The notes beneath the pieces were generated by a model. The model made no database searches. It saw only the letters and a list, made by a program, of their open reading frames with translations, and had not been told where the DNA came from. From positions 1 to 64,000 of the forward strand of contig OZ219943.1 in assembly GCA_964291465.2 (NCBI GenBank): a stretch of DNA of 64,000 bases, given 5' to 3'. Position 1 is the first letter of the stretch. The number at the start of each line of letters is the position of its first letter. This document shows, piece after piece, positions 1 to 8,978 of this stretch. Source of the DNA: JAGWBJ01 sp964291465 (GTDB lineage: Bacteria > Chloroflexota > Dehalococcoidia > Lucifugimonadales > JAGWBF01). The position numbers and the translations under genes were made by a program.

Positions 1-300
1 GGCGAACACCAGCATGGGCATGTGGTAGGCCATGGCGAATGTGGTGAGGGCCACCATGGAGTTGCCGAGGCCCACGTCCTGGTAGAAAAGCACGCCGGTC
101 TTGCCCCCCATGGCGAGGCCCGCGGCTATGCCGATGCCCTCCTCTTCGCGTGCCACGGAGAAGCAACGCACGGCAGGGTCGTCCTGGAAATGCCGGACCA
201 CCGGGGCCCCGTAGCTGTCCGGTACGTGGATGAAGTAGTCCGGCCTCACTCGATGTAGGCCATCGATGACTGCGGCGCAACCCGCTTCTTTCATTCTCAT
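1..300 (-). CDS. ComD-like TPP-binding decarboxylase subunit, N-terminal part (runs off the left edge)
   Basis: One hundred codons are visible and the gene continues beyond the left edge. The protein starts MRMKEAGCAAVIDGL and contains REEEGIGIAAGLAMGGKTG followed by a GLGNSMVAL stretch. This is the pattern of the N-terminal (Pyr) domain of thiamine diphosphate enzymes of the sulfopyruvate decarboxylase alpha subunit / phosphonopyruvate decarboxylase group. In that family the conserved Glu activates the cofactor and a second subunit or domain supplies the diphosphate site. The first ATG (298-300) directly follows the predicted 3' end of rnpB, with no Shine-Dalgarno between them; Met3 is an alternative start. 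Family membership is fairly sure, substrate is not. Confidence 0.75.
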   Translation of the reverse strand, partial: MRMKEAGCAAVIDGLHRVRPDYFIHVPDSYGAPVVRHFQDDPAVRCFSVAREEEGIGIAAGLAMGGKTGVLFYQDVGLGNSMVALTTFAMAYHMPMLVFA

Positions 301-742
301 GGGCCAGACAGACCTGTAAGCCGGGTCCTGTATCCCCGCAGCGTGTGTGAAGGTCGCCAGAGTCCTTCCCTCGCTGGCCGGGACGGTGACCATCTATCTA
401 GGTCCGGCGTTGCCGCCGGACTCGAGCAGCCTACCCGGGGACAGGCCGGGCGCCTTTAGTCCCCCTATTCGGCCTTGCTCCAGGTGGGGTTTAGCCGCCG
501 TCGTGTCGCCACGAACGGCCGGGACGCTCTTACCGCCCGTTTTCACCCTTACCCGCACCTCGGATGTCCGAGGCCGCTGGCGGTGTGGTCTCTGCGCTAC
601 TTTCCGTACCCGCGACGCTGGCGCTCCTCGCCGAGGGTCCTGGGAGTTACCCAGCACCTTACCCGGTGGAGCCCGGACTTTCCTCTCCCCCAGGGCCCTT
701 TACGGGGCCGGCGGGGCAGCGGTCACCCGGTCTCCCTGGCCC
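301..742 (-). ncRNA. rnpB: RNase P RNA, bacterial type A
   Basis: On the minus strand the sequence carries the conserved CR-I block GAGGAAAGTCCGGGCTCC (near 667-685) and the 3' element ending in ACCCGGCTTACAG. The ends were set by the P1 helix: GGGCCAGGGAGACC at the 5' end (742 downwards) pairs with GGTCTGTCTGGCCC at the 3' end (314 to 301). The resulting 442 nt is within the usual range for type A RNA. It is the catalytic RNA that matures tRNA 5' ends. A promoter sits at the right distance upstream (749-777), so it has its own start in addition to any read-through from the zinc-ribbon gene. Confidence 0.95.
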
Positions 743-748
743 GTGGGA

Positions 749-777
749 AATGTAACACACCGTCTGTCGAGGGTCAA
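749..777 (-). promoter_or_regulatory. sigma70-type promoter of rnpB
   Basis: Minus-strand TTGACC (777-772), a 17-base spacer, then TACATT (754-749). Transcription would start about 7 bases on, exactly where the P1 helix places the RNA 5' end (742). Confidence 0.75.
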
Positions 778-798
778 GGTACGAATTCCGTCGCCGTG

Positions 799-1500
799 CT
801 AGCTCATGAACAGGATCCGGCCGCAGCTGTTGCACAGCACCGGCTCCCGCCCGGTCCTTGCCCTTTGAAGCTGGTGGGTGGGCAGGGCCATGCCGCAGGC
901 CCGGCACATCCCTCCCTGGACCTTGGCCACGGCCCATCCCTTCTTGGATACCCGCAGCCGCTCGTAAAGCCGGATGTCCTGCCCGCTCACCTGGGCCGCC
1001 AGGGAGTCCCGCCGCCCCTCCAGGTCCGACAGGTCAGCCCGACGTTCCTTCAGCTCCCGGCCCAGCTCGACCTGCTCCAGCTGCCACCGCTCTTCGGATT
1101 CTACGGACCTGGCATCCAGATCTTCGATGCCCCGTTGGGCTTCGTCCAGGGCGACCATCGACTCCAGGACGCGCTCGTCCAGCACCTGGAGCTGCTCCCT
1201 GAGGAAGGATGCCTCCTTCTGAAAGCCCTCCATCTCCTTTACGCTCTTGATGCTCCCGCTGTAGAGGCGTGCTTCCACCTCGTCGACCTTGACCTTCAAC
1301 GACTCGGCCTCCTTGGACTCCGAGCGGTGGCGCACCGTCAGGCGGTCGATGGACTCCTTCAAGCCCTCCCTCCGCTTGGCCAGCGCATCGATCTCGCTGC
1401 GGTCCCCGAGACGCCGCTCGATGGCCGTAATGCGGTCCCGGCATTCGGACGTCTCCTGGTCCAGCTCCTGGAGGTCGTAAAGCTGCTTTAGGGTAGTCAT
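799..1500 (-). CDS. Coiled-coil protein with C-terminal C4 zinc ribbon (CT398/DUF164-like)
   Basis: The 233-residue protein is almost wholly charged heptad-like helix for residues 1-170, predicted to form a long coiled-coil hairpin. It ends in a zinc ribbon with two pairs of cysteines, CRAC and CNSC, about 20 residues apart. This order matches the CT398-like/DUF164 family, whose cellular role is still poorly defined; a link to RNA or flagellar functions has been suggested in other bacteria. It lies directly upstream of rnpB on the same strand, and has a strong promoter at 1551-1579. Family call is firm, function is unknown. Confidence 0.85.
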   Translation of the reverse strand: MTTLKQLYDLQELDQETSECRDRITAIERRLGDRSEIDALAKRREGLKESIDRLTVRHRSESKEAESLKVKVDEVEARLYSGSIKSVKEMEGFQKEASFLREQLQVLDERVLESMVALDEAQRGIEDLDARSVESEERWQLEQVELGRELKERRADLSDLEGRRDSLAAQVSGQDIRLYERLRVSKKGWAVAKVQGGMCRACGMALPTHQLQRARTGREPVLCNSCGRILFMS

Positions 1501-1514
1501 GAGCGTTGCCCCAA

Positions 1515-1550
1515 TGGTTAGGCCCGGATGGTTAGGCCCTGTTGGTTAGG
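1515..1550. repeat. 14-bp direct repeat (TGGTTAGGCCC core), about 2.6 copies
   Basis: TGGTTAGGCCCGGA (1515-1528), TGGTTAGGCCCTGT (1529-1542) and a partial TGGTTAGG (1543-1550). It lies in the leader between the promoter at 1551-1579 and the zinc-ribbon start codon. The same GGTTAGGCCC core recurs at 63972-64000 on the other strand. Confidence 0.8.
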
Positions 1551-1579
1551 ATTGTATGTAGCCGGTGTGGCGATGTCAA
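1551..1579 (-). promoter_or_regulatory. sigma70 promoter for the zinc-ribbon gene
   Basis: Minus-strand TTGACA (1579-1574), 17-base spacer, TACAAT (1556-1551). This is close to consensus and leaves a leader of about 45 bases that contains the 14-bp repeats. Confidence 0.75.
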
Positions 1580-1614
1580 CGATGCCCTCCGCAGGTGCAA
1601 AGGGTGCCCACAAG

Positions 1615-1623
1615 TGATAGAAT
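1615..1623 (+). promoter_or_regulatory. extended -10 promoter for cysS
   Basis: TG-A-TAGAAT, an extended -10 element with no clear -35. It lies 34 bases before the GTG start of the cysteinyl-tRNA synthetase gene and is divergent from the promoter at 1551-1579. Confidence 0.45.
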
Positions 1624-1656
1624 CTTGGGAGGACAAGCCCGACCAGGGGTTGCCGC

Positions 1657-3821
1657 GTGATCCGTATCTACAACACCCTCACCAACCGGGTCGAGGAGCT
1701 CGTTACGCTGGAGCCGGGAGTTGCCCGGATGTACTCCTGCGGCCCCACCGTGTACCGCTACGCCCACGTGGGAAACCTGCGGACCTACCTGATGGCCGAC
1801 TGCATCCGCCGCCTGCTTGCCGGGCGCGGGTACAAGGTCACACACGTCAAGAACATCACCGACGTGGGCCATATGCGCCAGGAGGCCCTGGAGACCGGGG
1901 GCGACAAGGTGATCGTAGCCGCGCTGGCCGAGGGGAAGACGCCCCAGGAGATCGCCCGCTTCTACGCCGACGCCTTCCACGAGGACGAGAGGAAGCTGAA
2001 CATCCTGCCGGCCGACCACTTTCCCTGGGCGACGGACCACGTGCCAGAGATGATCACCGTTATTCAGGACCTGTTCAGGAACGGCTATGCCTACCAGGCG
2101 GGCGACAACGTGTACTTCGATGTTGGCAGGTTCTCCGCCTACGGGAAGCTGTCGGGCAACGTCGGGGCGGCCCTGATGGAGGGGGTCCGCGTCGAGGTGG
2201 ATCCCCTGAAGAGGGACCCGAGGGACTTCACCCTCTGGAAGGCCGCCGAGCCCGGTCGCGACATGAAGTGGGACAGCCCTTGGGGGGAGGGCTTCCCGGG
2301 CTGGCACATCGAGTGCTCCGCCATGTCCACCAAGTACCTGGGCACCCAGCTAGACCTCCACACGGGCGGCGTGGACAATGTATTTCCCCACCACGAGGAT
2401 GAGATCGCGCAGAGCGAGGGCGCCTTCGGCGTACCCTTCGTCCGCCACTGGGTCCACGGCAGCACCTGCTGGCCGATGGGGTGAAGATGGCCAAGTCGGC
2501 GGGGAACGAGTTCGTCCTGGCGGACCTGGAGGAGCGGGGATTCGACCCGCTGGCCTTCCGGTACCTCTGCTTCACCGTCCGCTACAGGCACCGCATGAAT
2601 TTCACCTTCTCCGCCCTCCGGGCCGGGGAGAGGGCCTTGACCGGCCTCAGAGACAGGGTCTGGGAGTGGCGCGGCGAGCCGGCTCCCGACCGGGAACCCC
2701 CGAGGCCGCCGAGTGGCGCGGACGTTTCAACGATGCCCTGGACAACGACCTCGACATGCCCCGGGCCCTGGGAATCACCTGGGAGATGGCCCGCTCGGAC
2801 CTGCCCGGCGGCTCCAAGCTGGCGCTCTTGCTGGAGTTCGACCGGGTGTTCGGCCTGGGCTTGGACGCGGTCCCGGAGCGCTACCCACTGCCCGCGTCCC
2901 TGGAAGACACCATCGCCCGGCGCGACACCGTTCGGTCCCATCGAGAGTATGGCCAGGCTGACCGGATGCGCTCGGACCTGGTGGCCTCGGGATACCGGGT
3001 GGGAGACACCCGCGGGGAGACTCGCGTGCGTCCCAAGACGGAGCTGGAGAAGCGGGAGGAGAGGTGGAACGCCGTCTCCTCATCCAGGGAGGTAAAGTCC
3101 CTTCTGGACCTGCCTCCGGCCCTGGAACAGACAGTAGTTGTTGTAGCAAGTAACTACATGGACGACGTGAAGCGTTGCACCGAGGCCATTCTCCAGTGGC
3201 TTGGGGACGGGTCGTCGGAGCTGATCGTCGTGGACAACGGCTCCACCGACGGCACATCGGAATGGCTGGAGGAGCTCAGCGACAGGGACCCTCGGGTACG
3301 GGTCGTCTATTGTGATCACGTTCTCGGCGACGGAGCGGCCAAGAACATCGGACTGAAGCACGCTCGGGGCGGTTCATCGCCATCGTCGACAGCTCCGTGG
3401 AGATGGTCGGGGACGTGCTGGGACCCATGGCCCGGCGGCTGGAGGACGAGTCCATCGGCATCGTCGGCAGGTGGGGACTGCTCACCGACGACCTGCATCA
3501 CTTCCACGACGAGTCGGAGAGCGGGGACGTGGACGCCATGCAGGCCTATTGCATCGGACTCCGGCGGAATGCGCTGGCTCAAACGGGACTGATGAGGGAG
3601 ACCTTCCGCTTCTACCGCAACCTGGACATAGACTTCAGCTTCCAGGTGAAGTCCCACGGCTACCGCATCGTGGCCGACGGGACACTGCCGATGGTGCGTC
3701 ATGAGCACCGCCAGTGGGCCTCCCTTGGGAGGCCGAGCGAGACCAGCTCAGCTTCAAGAACTTCAAGCGCTTCCTGAAGAAGTGGGGCGACCGAAAAGAC
3801 CTGTTGGTCTCGAACAAGTAG
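1657..3821 (+). CDS. cysS: Cysteinyl-tRNA synthetase fused to a family 2 glycosyltransferase (four 1-base deletions)
   Basis: Residues 1 to about 480 are a class Ia CysRS that charges tRNA-Cys. It has a zinc ligand Cys in MYSCGPTVY, HIGH-type HVGN, GWHIECSAM, HHEDEIAQSE and a KMSKS-type KMAKS. The frame then continues without a stop into a GT2 domain (VVVASNYMDD, VDNGSTDGTSEWL). The reading frame is broken near 2460, at 2697-2701 (C run), at 3366-3369 (G run) and near 3722-3724. Adding one base at each gives an open frame of 722 residues, ending at TAG 3819-3821. The CysRS-to-GT2 junction (about 3100-3140) lies inside one uninterrupted frame, so the fusion does not depend on a correction. The usual GT2 DxD is DSS here. 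Start is GTG 1657. Confidence 0.85.
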
Positions 3822-3906
3822 CGTTCATTCATCGAGGAGCGTGCGTCCAAAGCGGCCGAATCCAAGGTGTTGAACGCATACCGCTCGTAACGGGGGGCTG
3901 ACCTCT

Positions 3907-4617
3907 ATGGGAGTTGGTGGACCGTACCACCGCGGAATGGTGGTCGTGGCGCATCCCGACGACGCCGAGTACGGCTGCGCGGGCACCATGGTCAAGTGGT
4001 GCAGGGAAGGGATGGAGGTGGTGCTGGTTATCTGCACCGATGGGAGCAAGGGGACCAGCGACCGGGAGGTTACCGGCCCACAGCTTGCCGACATCCGGCG
4101 GAGAGAGCAGATAGCCTCGGGCGAGGTAATCGGTCTCAAGAAGGTCGTGTTCCTGGGCTACGAGGACTCCACGCTCCAGCCGACCCTGGAGCTTCGGCGG
4201 GACATCGCCCGGGAGATACGGCGCTACCGGCCCGACGTCCTCATCTCCCCCAGCCCCGTGAGAAACCTGTTCGTGACGGGCTACCTGGGACACCCCGACC
4301 ACATGGCCGCCGGAGAGGCGACGCTGTCCGCCGTCTTCCCCGCCGCCAGGGACCACCTGACGTTCCCTGACCTGCTGGAAGAGGGGTTCGAGCCCCACAA
4401 GGTGCGGGAAGTGTTGATCACAGAGCATCGCGACCCGGACATGTGGGTGGACGTCTCCGATACCATCGAAGACGCCATCACGGCGCTCAAGGAGCACGTC
4501 TCCCAGGTTGGCGACGGGGTCGAGGACGACAGGTGGATGCGCAACTGGAGAAAGCAGGCGGGAGAGCACCACGGGATGAAGTACGCCGAGACCTTCCGCC
4601 ACTACCATCTCCACTGA
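3907..4617 (+). CDS. PIG-L/LmbE family deacetylase
   Basis: The 236-residue protein has the zinc-binding HPDDAEYGCAGT near the N-terminus and HPDH near the middle (GYLGHPDHMAAGE). These are the two signature blocks of the GlcNAc-PI / LmbE-type de-N-acetylase family, whose members remove acetyl groups from GlcNAc-containing conjugates using zinc. No signal peptide is seen, so it is probably cytoplasmic. It follows the glycosyltransferase domain of the preceding gene, and the pair would fit synthesis of a sugar conjugate, though this is inference. Start is ATG 3907 after a G-rich stretch. Confidence 0.85.
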   Translation: MGVGGPYHRGMVVVAHPDDAEYGCAGTMVKWCREGMEVVLVICTDGSKGTSDREVTGPQLADIRRREQIASGEVIGLKKVVFLGYEDSTLQPTLELRRDIAREIRRYRPDVLISPSPVRNLFVTGYLGHPDHMAAGEATLSAVFPAARDHLTFPDLLEEGFEPHKVREVLITEHRDPDMWVDVSDTIEDAITALKEHVSQVGDGVEDDRWMRNWRKQAGEHHGMKYAETFRHYHLH

Positions 4618-4669
4618 CCGCGCCGCCCATACCTGAGTACGCCCAGACGTGAATACGGAGGACACTTCG

Positions 4670-5677
4670 ATGGCCACAGAGAGCACATCCGATCCGGAAC
4701 CCCACGTCTTCGCCGGGGCAGGCAAGGGCGGTCTGTTCAGGAAGGCCCCGGGCAGCGACTCCTGGGAGGAGCTGACCAACGGCCTGCCGGCCTCGCCGGA
4801 GGTCCGCGCCCTGGCCGTCCACCCCCTTCAACCGGACGTGATCTTCGCCGGGACCCAGGAAGGGCTGTTCAGGAGCGGGAGCAAGGGAGACCACTGGAGG
4901 CCCATGAGCCTGCCCATAATGGGCTCCGTGATCTGGTCCATCCTGTTCCGGCCCCACAACGTCACCACGATGTACGTGGGTACGGCCCCGGCCCAGATAT
5001 TTCGGACCCGCGACGCGGGCGACACGTGGGAGGCCCTGCCAGTGGACCCGGGGTCCGACGTGGTGGCCATGTCCTTCGAGACCCGGGTCATCGCCATGGC
5101 CGCGGACCCGACCCACCCCGACGAGATATACGCCGCCCTTGAAGTGGGGGGAGTGATTCGCTCCCAGGACGGCGGCGATAGCTGGGAGCCCATCAACCGG
5201 GGTCTGGCAGAAGGGGGCGAGGACCGGTTGGACCTCCATGGAGTGCAGGTGAGCCCCGTCGAGCCTCGCACCGTCTACATCAGCACCAGGGAGGGGATGT
5301 TCCGGGGGCCAGACAGGGGGTCCAGGTGGGACCCCATCGACATCTCCAGATACTCGCCCATTCCCTACACCCGCTACCTGCTGCTCGGACCCACCCAGCC
5401 CAGCACCCTGTACGTGTCCATGGGCCGGTCCGCCAGGGGAGACGTGGGCTCCCTGCTGCGGAGCCGGGACCTGGGGGAGACCTGGGAGCGGATAGACCAT
5501 GGCGTCAGCCCCAACAGTACGATGATGGTGGTGGGCGTCAACGCCCGGAGACCCTCCCAGGTGTTCTGCGCTACCCGACACGGCCAGGTGTTTGGCTCCC
5601 TGGACGACGGCGCCTCGTGGAAGGAGTACCCCCTTCCGGACCACGTGGACGACGTATACGCCCTCGCCGTGGCGTGA
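4670..5677 (+). CDS. BNR/Asp-box repeat (sialidase-like beta-propeller) protein
   Basis: Repeated motifs of the S-x-D-x-G-x-x-W kind occur along the protein (SQDGGDSWEPI, TRDAGDTWEAL, SRDLGETWERI, LDDGASWKEY), each after an IFAGT- or LYVSM-like strand. This is the pattern of a six- or seven-bladed propeller of the BNR/Vps10/Ycf48 kind. No catalytic residues of sialidases can be identified, so an enzymatic role is not claimed. An upstream GTG (4649) is in frame, but ATG 4670 is preferred because CGGAGG (4656-4661) lies 8 bases before it. It sits 52 bases after the PIG-L gene in the same direction. Confidence 0.8.
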   Translation: MATESTSDPEPHVFAGAGKGGLFRKAPGSDSWEELTNGLPASPEVRALAVHPLQPDVIFAGTQEGLFRSGSKGDHWRPMSLPIMGSVIWSILFRPHNVTTMYVGTAPAQIFRTRDAGDTWEALPVDPGSDVVAMSFETRVIAMAADPTHPDEIYAALEVGGVIRSQDGGDSWEPINRGLAEGGEDRLDLHGVQVSPVEPRTVYISTREGMFRGPDRGSRWDPIDISRYSPIPYTRYLLLGPTQPSTLYVSMGRSARGDVGSLLRSRDLGETWERIDHGVSPNSTMMVVGVNARRPSQVFCATRHGQVFGSLDDGASWKEYPLPDHVDDVYALAVA

Positions 5678-5813
5678 GCCCCACGTTCGGATCCGGTGGA
5701 CCCGTAGGGTCGGCCAACACCCAATTCCCCACTTCGAGTCCCGGGCCGGTCGACGGCGCTGCCGGGCTTCGGTCCGCCATCAAGACCCACGTGCATGGCA
5801 CGGAGAGCAGGCA

Positions 5814-7077
5814 ATGAACAGGGCCCTTCACGGCGTCACGGTCATCGACCTCACCGAAGTCTGGGCCGGTCCCATGGGGACGTCCCTGCTGGGAGACCTG
5901 GGCGCGACGGTCATCAAGGTCGAGTCCTTCCCCAGGGTGCCCACTACGCGGATCGTCGGAGGGCCGGCGGCCAGGGGGTTTACCAACGACGATGCGGCGG
6001 GCCCCAGGCCCTGGGACAGGGCGGCCATCCACAACATGGCCAACAGGAACAAGTACGGTGTGACCCTGAACCTGGCCCATCCTCGGGGTCTGGAGGTGTT
6101 CGAGAGGCTGGCCGCGATCACCGACGTGGTCTGCGAGGCCTATGCGGCAGGCGCCATGGAACGGCTGGGCGTCAGCTACCAGAGGTTGAAGGAGGTGAGG
6201 CCCGACATCATCATGGTGTCCATGCCGGGCTGGGGCGTCCAGGGGCCTTACAAGGGGTACGTAAGCCTTGGCAGCGGCATCGACGGCTTCACTGGACACC
6301 ACGCCCTCAGAGGGTATCCGGGGACCGACTCCACCGTGACCCCCGTTGCCCAGCATGCCGACGCCGTCGGCGCCGTCACCCTGGCCTTCGCCGTGCTGGC
6401 CGCCCTGTACCACCGCAACCGCACCGGAGAGGGCCAGTGGGTGGACGTGTCCCAGGTCGAGGCGTTCTTGCCGCACCTGGGCAGGCCCTTCATGGACCAC
6501 GTCATGAACGGCCGTCCGTTGACGCCGGCAGGCAACCGGGACGTCCACATGGCCCCCCACGGGTGCTACCCGTGCTCCGGCGACGACAGCTGGGTCGTCA
6601 TCACCGTGTCGTCGGACTCCCACTGGACGGCCCTGGTCCGGGCCATGGGCGACCCGGACTGGGCCCGGGAGCCGGCGTTCGCGGACGCACTCTCGAGACA
6701 CCGAAACCAGGACCTGCTGGACCGGCACATCCGGGAGTGGACCGGCGCCCGGGACAAGAAGGCGGTGGTGGGCAACGCTGCAGGAGGCGGGCGTCCCGGC
6801 ACAGGTCGTGGTCGACGATGAGGACCTCTACGCCGACCCGCACCTGGCGGCCCGGGGCTTCTTCCAGCGCATCCGGCACCCGGTCATCGGGGAGCACCGC
6901 TATCCGGGTTACTTGTGGACCCTCGGCGGGCCGCCACCGCCCGTGGACATCCCTCCTGCAACCTACGGAGAGCACAACAGGTACGTCTACGGCACCATTC
7001 TAGGCATGAGTGACGAGGAGATGGACGACCTGGAGACGCAGGGCATCATCGGCGACGAAGTCGTCGAGGTCCTGTGA
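5814..7077 (+). CDS. Family III CoA-transferase (CaiB/BaiF), one 1-base insertion
   Basis: The N-terminus (GVTVIDLTEVWAGPMGTSLLGDLGATVIKVE) is typical of formyl-CoA / carnitine CoA-transferases, which move CoA between carboxylic acids through an aspartyl-CoA intermediate. The expected catalytic Asp is Asp183 in AQHADAVG, before the family's R-x-G-x-G-Q block (NRTGEGQWVDVS). The frame breaks at the G run 6770-6772; removing one G gives 420 residues ending DEVVEVL, normal for the family. Start ATG 5814 has GGAG eight bases upstream. The acyl substrate cannot be told from sequence. Confidence 0.88.
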
Positions 7078-7090
7078 CGGGAGGGCTCCC

Positions 7091-8881
7091 CTACCAGGCG
7101 ACGGCGTAGGTAGGGCGGCGCGGATCGGCGCCGGCACACATGACGCCGGTATCCGGGTCCCGTTGGGAGACTATCGCCCCGATGCCTGACTCGCTGGCGA
7201 TGGGCACCACCTTGTGGCCCATCTCCCTCAGGCGGCTCCGGGTCTCTTCGGGGACTCCCGGCTCCACGTTAAGCTGTCCCGGCAGATAAATGCGGGGGTA
7301 GAAGGAGTTGGTGACGCTCTGGGAGGAGAACCTGGGGACTTCCACGGCCTGCTGGGCGTCCATGCCGAACACCACCACGTTCAGCAGGAGCTGCAGGTTG
7401 GCCTGGGCCTGGTTGTCGCCGCCCGGGCATCCCAGGGTCATGATCGGTCGGCCGTTCTTGCAGACGATGTAGTTGACCAGGGTGGTGCGGGGCCGCTTGC
7501 CGGGCTCCACGCCGTTGGGATGGTCCGGGTCGACGAAGAACATCTCGCTGCGGGTGCTCAGGGCGCATCCCAGCTCCGGGAAGAACACCGACTTCACGAA
7601 GGCGCCGCCGCTGGGAGTGGCGCACACCATGTTGCCGTCCCGGTCGATGACGGTGAAGTGGGTCGTCCCGGCCTCGCCCCCGCCCCCGTCCCCGTCCCCG
7701 GCGGCGGGCGCCGCGGCCACCTCCTTCCCCCGGGCCGAAGGGGCCGTCGCGCTGTATCTCCAGGGGTCACCCGCGGGCGGCAGGCCGGGATGGGCCCCAT
7801 CTGCGGCGATGAGGGACCGGCGGGATGCCGCGTACTCGCTGGAGAGCAGGCCGTCGATGGGGACCTGGGCGAAGTTGGGGTCGCCATAGAACCGCTCCCG
7901 GTCGGCGAAAGCCAGCTTTATCGCCTCGGTCACGGTGTGGATGTATTGCGGCGAGTTATGCCCCATGGCCCTCAGGTCGAAGGGCTCCAACAGGTTGAGG
8001 GCCTGGAGGAGCACCGGCCCCTGGGTCCACGTGGACTGGGCGCACACCTCGAGTCCCCTGAACGACGTCTTCACGGGCTCCTCGAAGGCGGCGCGGTACG
8101 CGGCCAGATCGTCCAGGGACAGGATGCCGCCCACCCGGCGGGAGCAGTTCACGATGTTGCGGGCTATCTCGCCCCGGTAGAAGGCGTCGCGGGCCGCTTG
8201 GAGGCCCGACAGGCGGTGGCCGGGCGCCGACGACTCGGCTTCCACCATCTTGCCGAGGGTGGCGGCCAGGCCCTTCTGAAGCACGACCTGCCCCACCTTG
8301 ATGGCCGACTCGTCTTCGTCGTAGAAGATGCCCATCCCGCCCGGAGGATAGCGCCGGAACTGCTCCAGCGTGTCGATGGACTGGAGCGCCCCGCGCATGT
8401 ACTGGTACATGGGGAACCCGTGTTGGGCGTAATCGATTGCGGGAGCAATTACATCGCCCGCCGTCTTGGTCCCGTAGGTCTCCAGGAGCGCTATGGACGC
8501 GTCCACCACACCGGGGACGGTGAAGGACAGCTCGCCGCGGGCGTCGGGCCCCGTGGGAATCTTGGACAGCCCCAGCCCCTTGAACAGGTCCACGGTCTGG
8601 CCTGCGGGAGCGGTACCCTGACCGCTGAGCACCCGCACCCGGCCGGTGCCGGCGTGGTGCATCAGGAACACGCACTCGGCCGCCAGCGAGTAGGAGGCGG
8701 TGGGCTCCACGACGGCCGCCGTGAATGCCGCCGCGGCCGCCGCGTCGAAGGCGTTGCCCCCCGCCAGCAGCATCCTCATGGCGGACATGGCCGTAAGGTA
8801 GTGCCCCGCCGATACGACGCCCCGCCTGCCGTGGACCACGGGCCTGCCGGTGTCGTATCGAAACTCCGTTTGCGTAGCCAA
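7091..8881 (-). CDS. Gamma-glutamyltransferase family Ntn-hydrolase
   Basis: The 596-residue protein matches gamma-glutamyltranspeptidase precursors in length and order. It has a GGNAFDAAAAAAF block near residue 40, a FTVPG block, and the predicted self-cleavage site with the nucleophile Thr in GTTHFTVIDRDGN (about residue 405). PGKRPRTTL and the GCPGGDNQ turn follow. In the family, cleavage before that Thr gives a large and a small subunit that hydrolyse or transfer gamma-glutamyl groups. No signal peptide is visible, unlike the periplasmic enzyme of E. coli. An acidic Gly/Asp-rich linker precedes the cleavage site. It converges on the CoA-transferase, separated by 13 bases that form a small hairpin. 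Confidence 0.88.
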   Translation of the reverse strand: MATQTEFRYDTGRPVVHGRRGVVSAGHYLTAMSAMRMLLAGGNAFDAAAAAAFTAAVVEPTASYSLAAECVFLMHHAGTGRVRVLSGQGTAPAGQTVDLFKGLGLSKIPTGPDARGELSFTVPGVVDASIALLETYGTKTAGDVIAPAIDYAQHGFPMYQYMRGALQSIDTLEQFRRYPPGGMGIFYDEDESAIKVGQVVLQKGLAATLGKMVEAESSAPGHRLSGLQAARDAFYRGEIARNIVNCSRRVGGILSLDDLAAYRAAFEEPVKTSFRGLEVCAQSTWTQGPVLLQALNLLEPFDLRAMGHNSPQYIHTVTEAIKLAFADRERFYGDPNFAQVPIDGLLSSEYAASRRSLIAADGAHPGLPPAGDPWRYSATAPSARGKEVAAAPAAGDGDGGGGEAGTTHFTVIDRDGNMVCATPSGGAFVKSVFFPELGCALSTRSEMFFVDPDHPNGVEPGKRPRTTLVNYIVCKNGRPIMTLGCPGGDNQAQANLQLLLNVVVFGMDAQQAVEVPRFSSQSVTNSFYPRIYLPGQLNVEPGVPEETRSRLREMGHKVVPIASESGIGAIVSQRDPDTGVMCAGADPRRPTYAVAW

Positions 8882-8937
8882 CGTGGGCCCTCCGAGCTCA
8901 GGATCCAGTCCGACGCACGTTCATGCGGGTCGGGGCA

Positions 8938-8966
8938 ATTCTATTCCGGGCGGCTGCGGGCGTCAA
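8938..8966 (-). promoter_or_regulatory. sigma70 promoter for the gamma-glutamyltransferase gene
   Basis: Minus-strand TTGACG (8966-8961), 17-base spacer, TAGAAT (8943-8938), about 57 bases before the start codon. It separates this gene from the lipB operon upstream. Confidence 0.6.
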
Positions 8967-8978
8967 ACCTGGGCGGGG

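Noticed and set aside
22..258. Plus-strand 78-codon frame at the left edge
   Set aside because: Antisense to the ComD-like gene, whose protein has clear family motifs.
7078..7090. GGGAGGGCTCCC hairpin between convergent genes as a terminator
   Set aside because: Stem of four or five pairs and no T tract; not enough for a terminator call.
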